From: DASZKW01 sp035552775
GTDB lineage: Bacteria; Actinomycetota; Acidimicrobiia; Acidimicrobiales; Palsa-688
Direction: 5' to 3'
DNA: 20,297 bases
Assembly (NCBI GenBank): GCA_035552775.1
Contig: DASZKW010000035.1
Location: 1-20,297, forward strand
Below, piece by piece: positions 6,805 through 12,553 of the stretch (positions are counted from its first letter, which is position 1; the number at the start of each line of letters is the position of its first letter). The notes under the pieces were generated by a model. It was not told where the DNA came from. It saw only the letters and a program-made list of their open reading frames with translations, and made no database searches. Both the position numbers and the translations under genes were made by a program.

Positions 6805-7053
6805 CTAGAACGTGTCGATGACTCGGGTTTCACCCCGCCGGCGGCGGGCGATGCGGCGCCTCTCCCGCTCAGAAGCTCCACCCCACACGCCGTGCTCGAT
6901 GCGGTTGTACAAGGCGTACTCCAAGCAGGCGTCTCGCACCGCGCACTCGGCGCAGACCCGGCGCGCGATCTCGACGCCTACGCCGTCGCTCGGGAAGAAG
7001 GTCTCGGGTGGTAGATCCCGACATTTACCCTGGGCCATCCATGCAGTGTCCAT
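6805..7053 (-). CDS. whiB: WhiB-family iron-sulfur transcription factor
   Basis: This 82-aa protein starts at ATG 7053 behind GGAGGA. It has the four cluster-binding cysteines, Cys11, Cys34, Cys37 and Cys43 (C-x22-C-x2-C-x5-C), followed by the WhiB signature turn GVWGG (55-59) and an Arg-rich C-terminus (ERERRRIARRRRG) for DNA contact. WhiB proteins hold a [4Fe-4S] cluster, bind the primary sigma factor and control division, redox or stress genes. The exact subclass is not clear. It is divergent from the HtrA-type protease gene, with a 166-bp shared upstream region holding a candidate ECF promoter. Confidence 0.93.
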   Translation of the reverse strand: MDTAWMAQGKCRDLPPETFFPSDGVGVEIARRVCAECAVRDACLEYALYNRIEHGVWGGASERERRRIARRRRGETRVIDTF

Positions 7054-7086
7054 CGGTCCTCCGTTGGAACTCCCTCAATAGTAAGA

Positions 7087-7112
7087 GACGCCTGAACCCG
7101 CCCGGAAGTTCC
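7087..7112 (-). promoter_or_regulatory. Candidate ECF-sigma promoter upstream of whiB
   Basis: On the minus strand GGAACT (7112-7107), 16 nt and CGTC (7090-7087) match the general GGAAC-N16-CGTC form of extracytoplasmic-stress sigma promoters. It lies about 34 nt before the whiB start, leaving a short leader with the ribosome binding site. The call rests on motif only. Confidence 0.35.
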
Positions 7113-7219
7113 CTGCGTCACATACTTACATGTCACAGGCGCTAGACCTGCCTCGGACTCCCATCGCCGAGCAAGCCATCGCTCGAACACGCCGAACCCA
7201 GAGGAGAAGATCTTACCCC

Positions 7220-8575
7220 ATGAGCCAGAATGACGGAGAAGACCAGGCGCCGAGCGGCGCCTGGCCAACCACGCCTCGGCCGCCCCGCGCCTGGCCGACC
7301 TCTCAACAGCCCACCTCCGCACAGCCCACCTCCGCACAGCCCACGGGGCAGTGGCCCACCTCACAGCCGCCAGGCACCTGGCCCCCGCCCCCCGCCGGGT
7401 ACGGCTACGGACCCTCGGCCCCGGCTCCCCCCTGGTCCCCGACCGGCGCCGGCTACCTGGCGGACCGCCCACAGCCGGACCCGTCCCCACCCCCCCGCCG
7501 GCGCAACCTGGTCGCGCTTTGGGCCGCGCTCATCGGCGCCGTCGTCGGCGCCGGCGTGGGAGTCGGTGTCACCGCTGCGAGCGGGGCATCGGGCACCACG
7601 ACCGTGCGTGAGGTCGTGCTGCCGGGCAACCAGGTGGCACAGCTGACCGACATCCCGGCCATCCTGGCCCGGGTGGAGCCGGGCGTGGTCACCGTCACCA
7701 CCAACCTCGGGGCGGGGACCGGCATGGTCATCACCCCGAGCGGCGAGGTGGTGACCAACTACCACGTCATCAGCGGCGCCACCAGGATCCAGGTCACCGT
7801 CTACGGCCAGGAGGCCGCTCGCAACGCGGTAGTCACCGGCTTCGACCAGGGCAACGACGTGGCCCTCCTCCAGGTCCAGGGGGTCGCCAACCTGCCCACC
7901 GTCGCCTTCGGCGACTCGCGGACGCTGGTCCCCGGCGACGACGTGGTCGCCGTCGGCAACGCCCTCGCCCTGCCCGGCGGCCCCACCGTCACCTCCGGGA
8001 TCGTCTCGGCGGTGGGCCGGACGATCCCCGGCGTCACCACCAGCAACGGCGAGCAAGTGCCCCCCGACCTCATCCAGACCGACGCTGCCATCAACCCCGG
8101 TAACTCCGGAGGTCCGCTGGTGAACGCCGCCGGGAAGGTGGTGGGCATGAACACCCTCGTCATCACTGGGGCCAACGCCACGCAGTCGGCGGAAAACCTG
8201 GGCTTCGCCATCCCCATCGCCACCATCGCCAAGCTCATTCCCACCCTGGCCGCAGGCGCAAAGGTCAAGCCGGCGTACCTGGGCGTCGGCGTGGACGACA
8301 ACAGCGCCCAGCTGGCCAAGCAGTACGGGCTGGATGTGACCACGGGCGCCATCGTCGCCCAGGTGGTGGCCGGTGGCCCGGCGGCTCAGGCCGGCGTCAA
8401 GGCGTTCGACGTCATCACCAACTTCGGCGGCCAGCCGGTTCAGGACGCGGCCAGCCTGGTGGCGGCCATAGACACCCACAAACCGGGAGACGCCGTGCCG
8501 TTCACGGTGGTGAGAGGCCACCAGACCCTGCATCTAAGCGTGACCCTCGGATCACGTCCCCTCACGAGCTCGTGA
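7220..8575 (+). CDS. HtrA/DegP-type serine protease, membrane-anchored (S1C family)
   Basis: The start ATG 7220 gives 451 aa; an in-frame ATG at 7130 would add 30 Arg-rich residues but has no ribosome binding site. In order: a Pro/Trp/Ser/Gln-rich cytoplasmic tail (about 10-90) with short PTSAQ repeats, a transmembrane helix (about 97-120, WAALIGAVVGAGVGVGVTAA), a trypsin-like domain and one PDZ domain (about 350-445). The catalytic triad is His182 (TNYHVI), Asp213 (GNDVALL) and Ser296 (NPGNSGGPL). The topology places the protease outside the membrane, where it would degrade or trim misfolded envelope proteins. The architecture equals that of mycobacterial PepD/HtrA-like proteins. Confidence 0.93.
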   Translation: MSQNDGEDQAPSGAWPTTPRPPRAWPTSQQPTSAQPTSAQPTGQWPTSQPPGTWPPPPAGYGYGPSAPAPPWSPTGAGYLADRPQPDPSPPPRRRNLVALWAALIGAVVGAGVGVGVTAASGASGTTTVREVVLPGNQVAQLTDIPAILARVEPGVVTVTTNLGAGTGMVITPSGEVVTNYHVISGATRIQVTVYGQEAARNAVVTGFDQGNDVALLQVQGVANLPTVAFGDSRTLVPGDDVVAVGNALALPGGPTVTSGIVSAVGRTIPGVTTSNGEQVPPDLIQTDAAINPGNSGGPLVNAAGKVVGMNTLVITGANATQSAENLGFAIPIATIAKLIPTLAAGAKVKPAYLGVGVDDNSAQLAKQYGLDVTTGAIVAQVVAGGPAAQAGVKAFDVITNFGGQPVQDAASLVAAIDTHKPGDAVPFTVVRGHQTLHLSVTLGSRPLTSS

Positions 8576-8610
8576 CCACCGCCTCGTGACCACCGCCTCG
8601 TGACCACCGC
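8569..8610. repeat. Three perfect copies of a 14-bp tandem repeat over the htrA-type stop codon
   Basis: The unit CTCGTGACCACCGC occurs at 8569-8582, 8583-8596 and 8597-8610. The stop codon TGA (8573-8575) lies in the first unit and TGA recurs in the next two. It fits slipped-strand expansion at a gene end. Confidence 0.85.
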
Positions 8611-8651
8611 TGCGCGGCTGTTACCTTCCCACTTGTAGCAAGGGGGGCGTG

Positions 8652-9449
8652 ATGGACCGCATCGAGTGCCAGTGGTGCCGGGCGCAGAACCCCGCCGACG
8701 CCCGAACCTGCGCGGCGTGCGGGGCACCGCTAGACGCCCGCAACCTGGTCAGCGACTCGGGATGGCGGGAGGCGCCCCGGCTGCGGGACATGACGGAGTT
8801 CCGCTTCTCCAACAGCGTCTGCCAGGTGGAGGGCGAGATCGTGCCCGTGGCCGAGATCAACCTGGCCGCGGGCGACTCGGTGTTCTTCGAACACCACGTG
8901 CTGCTCTGGAAGGACGAGGGTGCTCCTCTTTCTGCACTTTCGACCGGCGGCGGCTTCAAGCGGGTCCTCGGTGGCATGCCCTTCGTCATCTCCGTGGCCC
9001 ACGGCCCCGGGCGGGTGGCGTTCAGCCGTGACGCGTCGGGCGAGGTGGTGGTGTTGCCCCTGCACCCGGGCATGGAGCTCGACGTGCGGGAGCACGCCTT
9101 CCTGGTGGCGTCGCACACCATCAGCTACTCGTTCGTGCGCATCAAGGGCATGGCCAACGTCCTCCATGGAGGGGAGGGCATGTACATGGACCGCTTCGTC
9201 ACCAGCGGGGAGCCGGGGATCTTGTTGCTCCACGGCTACGGCAACGTGTTCGAGCGCAGCCTGGGACAGGGGGAGACGATCCTGGTCGAGCCGGGGGGCT
9301 TCTTGTACAAGGACTCGAGCGTGACGATGACCACCACCCAGATGGGCGTCAAGACCGGTCTCATGCGACACGGCATGTACCTGGCGGAGCTGACCGGCCC
9401 CGGCCGGGTGGGCATTCAGTCGATGTACGTCCACCACCACAGCGGGTGA
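8652..9449 (+). CDS. AIM24-family protein with N-terminal zinc ribbon (copy 1)
   Basis: This 265-aa protein starts at ATG 8652 (GTG 8649 is the alternative) after a G-rich AAGGGGGG site. Residues 1-25 form a zinc ribbon with Cys6, Cys9, Cys20 and Cys23 (ECQWC...TCAACGAPL). The rest is the AIM24/TIGR00266 beta-rich fold: CQVEGEIVPVA, GDSVFFEHHVLLWKD, ALSTGGGFKRVLGGMPFVISVAHGPGRVAFS, GILLLHGYGNVFERSLGQGETILVEPGGFLYKDSSV and GPGRVGIQSMY. AIM24 proteins occur in bacteria and in mitochondria (cristae organisation); the bacterial function is undefined. The next gene is a diverged paralogue 16 bp away, suggesting one transcript. Confidence 0.85.
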   Translation: MDRIECQWCRAQNPADARTCAACGAPLDARNLVSDSGWREAPRLRDMTEFRFSNSVCQVEGEIVPVAEINLAAGDSVFFEHHVLLWKDEGAPLSALSTGGGFKRVLGGMPFVISVAHGPGRVAFSRDASGEVVVLPLHPGMELDVREHAFLVASHTISYSFVRIKGMANVLHGGEGMYMDRFVTSGEPGILLLHGYGNVFERSLGQGETILVEPGGFLYKDSSVTMTTTQMGVKTGLMRHGMYLAELTGPGRVGIQSMYVHHHSG

Positions 9450-9465
9450 CGGACGGCACGCGGCG

Positions 9466-10380
9466 ATGACCGCCACCGCGCCCTACGCCTGCCGCTACTG
9501 CCGCCTGGCCAGCGATGGGACGGCCACGTCCTGCCCCCACTGCGGGGCGCCGGTGGACGTGCGGGCCCGGGTCAGCGACTCGGGGTGGCAGGAACAGCCG
9601 GCCATCAAGGACATGGCCCGCATCCAGATGGGCCGCTCCACCTGCCAGGTCGAGGGCACCTACGTGCCCTCGGCCGACTTCGGGCTCGTAGGCGACGACT
9701 GGATCTACTTCTCCCACCACACCCTGTTGTGGACCGACCCGACGGTGCGCATGAAGGCCATGCCCATGGCGGGGGGCTGGAACCGGGCCCTCGCCGGCCT
9801 GCCCCTCATCATGCTGCAGGCATCGGGACCGGACCCCCGATCAGCGGGGACGGGCCCCGGCCACATCGCCCTGTCGGACGACCATCCCGGCGAGGTCATC
9901 GCCCTGCCCATGGCGGCGGGCCGCTCCGTCATCGTGCGAGAGCACCGCTTCTTGGCGGCCACGGGCAATGTCGCCTACTCGTGGGAGCAGGCCAACCTGT
10001 GGTTCACCACCCAGAAGGGGGACGAGGAGGAGTGGGAGTACCCCCTGGGCCGCTACGTGGACCGCTTCAGCGCCCAGGGCGCCCCGGGCCTGCTGCTGTT
10101 GCACTCGCCGGGCAACACCTTCATCCGGGACCTGCGCCAAGGCGAGACGATATGCATCCAGCCCAGCGCCATGCTCTACGCCGACCCGTCGGTGGGGATG
10201 GCGCTGCACTTCGAGTACCCGGCGACGGGGGGCTTGGCGTGGGGCAGCAACTACTCGTACCGCCACGTGTGGCTGCGGATGTGGGGACCGGGCCGCGTCG
10301 CCATCCAGTCGGTGTTCGAGCGGGCGGAGGGTAGCGGCTACATCCGCCGCCACTCGCCGGCGACCGCCACCCGCTGGTAA
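9466..10380 (+). CDS. AIM24-family protein with N-terminal zinc ribbon (copy 2)
   Basis: This 304-aa paralogue of the preceding gene has the same order: zinc ribbon with Cys9, Cys12, Cys23 and Cys26 (ACRYC...SCPHCGAPV), the shared linker VSDSGW, then CQVEGTYVPSA, DWIYFSHHTLLWTD, LLLLHSPGNTFIRDLRQGETICIQPSAMLYADPSV and GPGRVAIQSVF. It is about 39 residues longer, with an acidic insertion in the middle (TTQKGDEEEWEYPLGR) and a basic tail. There is no obvious Shine-Dalgarno before ATG 9466, so translation may be coupled to the first gene. It probably forms hetero-oligomers with copy 1, but that is inference. The stop is 12 nt before the leucine leader peptide. Confidence 0.83.
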   Translation: MTATAPYACRYCRLASDGTATSCPHCGAPVDVRARVSDSGWQEQPAIKDMARIQMGRSTCQVEGTYVPSADFGLVGDDWIYFSHHTLLWTDPTVRMKAMPMAGGWNRALAGLPLIMLQASGPDPRSAGTGPGHIALSDDHPGEVIALPMAAGRSVIVREHRFLAATGNVAYSWEQANLWFTTQKGDEEEWEYPLGRYVDRFSAQGAPGLLLLHSPGNTFIRDLRQGETICIQPSAMLYADPSVGMALHFEYPATGGLAWGSNYSYRHVWLRMWGPGRVAIQSVFERAEGSGYIRRHSPATATRW

Positions 10381-10392
10381 GGTAGCCAAACG

Positions 10393-10431
10393 ATGATCGA
10401 ATCGACGACCGGCCTCCTCCTTATCATGTAG
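10393..10431 (+). CDS. leuL: Leucine leader peptide (attenuator peptide) of leuA
   Basis: This 12-residue ORF reads MIESTTGLLLIM, with three consecutive Leu codons (10414-10422) followed by Ile and Met. It sits between the AIM24 gene and leuA, directly ahead of two hairpins, which is the classical layout of ribosome-mediated attenuation. AAGG lies 8 nt upstream as a weak ribosome binding site, and TAAGGT at 10378-10383 could be a -10. A ribosome stalled at the Leu codons when charged tRNA-Leu is scarce would prevent termination. Leucine attenuators ahead of leuA have been described in Actinobacteria. Confidence 0.75.
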   Translation: MIESTTGLLLIM

Positions 10432-10456
10432 GCGAGCACCACATACGGTGCCCGCC
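10431..10456 (+). promoter_or_regulatory. Hairpin of the leucine attenuator (pause / anti-antiterminator)
   Basis: GGCGAGCACC (10431-10440) and GGTGCCCGCC (10447-10456) pair over 10 positions with one mismatch and a 6-nt loop, starting at the last base of the leader peptide stop codon. This is where a pausing hairpin is expected. The exact antiterminator pairing is not resolved by eye. Confidence 0.6.
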
Positions 10457-10457
10457 G

Positions 10458-10495
10458 AACCTCTCGTGCCCTCCGGGCCGGGAGGTTTTTTCTTT
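10458..10495 (+). terminator. Intrinsic terminator of the leucine attenuator
   Basis: The stem AACCTCTCG / CGGGAGGTT (9 pairs including one U-G) encloses an inner GCCC/GGGC stem. It is followed by six T, a C and three more T. It is the strongest intrinsic terminator in the window and lies upstream of, not after, a gene, as attenuation requires. Confidence 0.85.
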
Positions 10496-10544
10496 GCCGA
10501 ACCGTTGACCCCTCAATCCGCCGAGCCAACCCAGGAGCCCCGAG

Positions 10545-12263
10545 ATGCCCCCGCCGCCCGCCGCCGTGGCCAAGATGCCCTTCGCCAAATACCGCTCCCA
10601 CGTGCCCGTCAGCCTCCCCGACCGCACGTGGCCGTCGCGCCAGCTCACGGTGGCGCCCACGTGGTGCAGCGTCGACCTTCGTGACGGCAACCAGGCCCTG
10701 ATCGACCCGATGGACCCGGCGCGCAAACTGGCGCTGTGGGACGCGCTGGTGGCGGCCGGGTTCAAGCAGATCGAGGTGGGTTTCCCTTCCGCATCCCAGA
10801 CCGACTACGACTTCATACGCCAGCTCATCGACGGGGACCTGATCCCCGACGACGTGACCATCCAGGTCCTGGTGCAGTGCCGCGAGGAGCTGATCGAGCG
10901 CACCTACGAGGCGCTGGCCGGCGCCCGGCGGGCCATCGTCCACTTCTACAACTCGACGTCGACGCTGCAACGCCGGGTGGTCTTCGGCCTGGACGAGGGG
11001 GGCATCACCGCCATAGCCGCCGGCGCCGCCGCCCTGTGCCGCAAGCTCGAGGAGACCGTCCCCGGCACCGAGATCACCTACGAGTACAGCCCGGAGAGCT
11101 TCACGGGGACCGAACCGGAGTTCGCGGTGGCCATCTGCGAGGCGGTCATGGAAGTGATCGAACCGACCCCGCAGCACCCGATGATCGTCAACCTCCCCGC
11201 CACGGTGGAGATGTACACGCCGAACGTCTACGCCGACGTGGTCGAGTGGTTCGGTCGCACTGTGCGCCAACGGGACTCGCTGGTGCTATCGATCCACCCC
11301 CACAACGACAGGGGCACCGGCGTGGCCGCGGCCGAGCTGGCGGTGCTCGCCGGCGCCGACCGGGTGGAAGGGACCCTGTTCGGCAACGGCGAGCGCACCG
11401 GCAACGTCGACCTGGTCACCTTGGCCATGAACTGCTTCGCCCAAGGCGTCGACCCCGAGCTCGACCTGCACGACATCGACAGCCTGCGCCGGGTGGCCGA
11501 GCACTGCACCCGGCTGCCGGTCCACCCCCGCCACCCCTACGCCGGCGACCTCGTGTACACCGCCTTCTCCGGATCGCACCAAGACGCCATCAAGAAGGGC
11601 ATGGCGGCCCTGCGGCCCTCTGGGGGGGAAGCAGCGGCCGATGCGGTCGCGGGCGCGGCGTGGGAGGTGCCCTACCTGCCCATCGACCCGAAGGACACGG
11701 GGCGGACCTACGAAGCCATCATCCGGGTGAACAGCCAGTCGGGCAAGGGCGGCGTCGCCTACCTGATGGACACCGAGCACGGCCTCGACCTGCCCCGACG
11801 CCTCCAGGTGGAGTTCTCCAGGGCGGTCCAGGAGGTGACCGAGTCGAGCGGCACCGAGATCAGGCCCGGGGAGCTGTGGGACGTCTTCAGCCGCGCCTAC
11901 CTACCCGAGGACGGGGGGATCCGGCTCCTTTCGTCTGAAATAGGTTCGGGGAAAAACGTGACCAAGGTGGTGGCTCAAGTCCTCGTGGACGGCGAGCACC
12001 GCACGGTGGACGGGACGGGTAACGGTCCCGTCGACGCCCTCGTCAGCGGACTGAGGGATCATCTCGGCATCCACATGGCGGTACGCGACTACTCCGAGCA
12101 CGCCTTGACCTCGGGCAGCGCGGCCTCGGCGGTGGCCTACGTGGAGGCCGAGGGCCCCGGCGGCCAGGTCAGGTGGGGGGTGGGGATGGACTCGAGCATC
12201 CTCGACGCCTCCCTCCACGCGGTGATCAGCGCCGCCAACCGCCTCCGGGAGCCGCAGGCGTAG
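10545..12263 (+). CDS. leuA: 2-isopropylmalate synthase (type 2 LeuA)
   Basis: This 572-aa enzyme condenses acetyl-CoA with 2-oxoisovalerate, the first committed step of leucine synthesis. ATG 10545 has AGGAG about 8 nt upstream. The TIM-barrel catalytic domain shows LRDGNQAL (Arg46, Asp47), the metal-binding HPHNDRGTG (His251, His253) and LFGNGERTGNVDL. The C-terminal ~130 residues form the leucine-binding regulatory domain (GTGNGPVDALVSGL, SAASAVAYVEAEG). The length and sequence fit the long actinobacterial/proteobacterial LeuA2 group. Feedback inhibition by leucine is expected from the family, and transcription is probably attenuated by the leader just upstream. leuBCD are not nearby. Confidence 0.96.
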   Translation: MPPPPAAVAKMPFAKYRSHVPVSLPDRTWPSRQLTVAPTWCSVDLRDGNQALIDPMDPARKLALWDALVAAGFKQIEVGFPSASQTDYDFIRQLIDGDLIPDDVTIQVLVQCREELIERTYEALAGARRAIVHFYNSTSTLQRRVVFGLDEGGITAIAAGAAALCRKLEETVPGTEITYEYSPESFTGTEPEFAVAICEAVMEVIEPTPQHPMIVNLPATVEMYTPNVYADVVEWFGRTVRQRDSLVLSIHPHNDRGTGVAAAELAVLAGADRVEGTLFGNGERTGNVDLVTLAMNCFAQGVDPELDLHDIDSLRRVAEHCTRLPVHPRHPYAGDLVYTAFSGSHQDAIKKGMAALRPSGGEAAADAVAGAAWEVPYLPIDPKDTGRTYEAIIRVNSQSGKGGVAYLMDTEHGLDLPRRLQVEFSRAVQEVTESSGTEIRPGELWDVFSRAYLPEDGGIRLLSSEIGSGKNVTKVVAQVLVDGEHRTVDGTGNGPVDALVSGLRDHLGIHMAVRDYSEHALTSGSAASAVAYVEAEGPGGQVRWGVGMDSSILDASLHAVISAANRLREPQA

Positions 12264-12274
12264 ACTCGCGCGCC

Positions 12275-12553
12275 ATGTCGCAAGCCTCCGAGGAACCAGC
12301 TCCCCCCCGCGGCCACGTCCGCATCGTGTACCTCGGCCCCGTGGCTCCCCACTGGCGGGTCGATTCGGAGTTCGGCGACCGCAACCTGATCGAGGAGTTC
12401 CGCCAGCGGGCCATGGCGCGGTTGCTGTTGCTGCCCCCCCACGATCCCCAGTTCCGTCGCAACCGGGAGCGGGTGGCGCGCGACGCCGAGCGGGAAAACC
12501 TGATTCTCGACTGGTACAACCCATCAGACGACGACGAGGGGATGAGGAGCTGA
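12275..12553 (+). CDS. Hypothetical protein, 92 aa
   Basis: It starts at ATG 12275, 12 nt after leuA. There is no Shine-Dalgarno, but TAGACT (12261-12266) ends 8 nt before the ATG, so a nearly leaderless mRNA is possible. A Pro-rich start is followed by HVRIVYLGPVAPHWRVDSEFGDRNLIEEFRQRAMARLLLLPPHDPQFRRNRERVARDAERENLILDWYNP. It is soluble and charged with no known domain. It looks like a conserved lineage protein because the central part has balanced composition and clear helices. The TGA stop at 12551-12553 overlaps the proposed ppk1 start. Confidence 0.7.
   Translation: MSQASEEPAPPRGHVRIVYLGPVAPHWRVDSEFGDRNLIEEFRQRAMARLLLLPPHDPQFRRNRERVARDAERENLILDWYNPSDDDEGMRS

Noticed and set aside
7361..8533. 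390-codon minus-strand open frame opposite the HtrA-type gene
   Set aside because: The plus strand shows a full catalytic triad and PDZ domain; the antisense frame has no recognisable fold.
8569..8610. CRISPR-like array
   Set aside because: The 14-bp units are directly adjacent with no spacers; the same holds for 16188-16243 and the 15059-15111 repeats.
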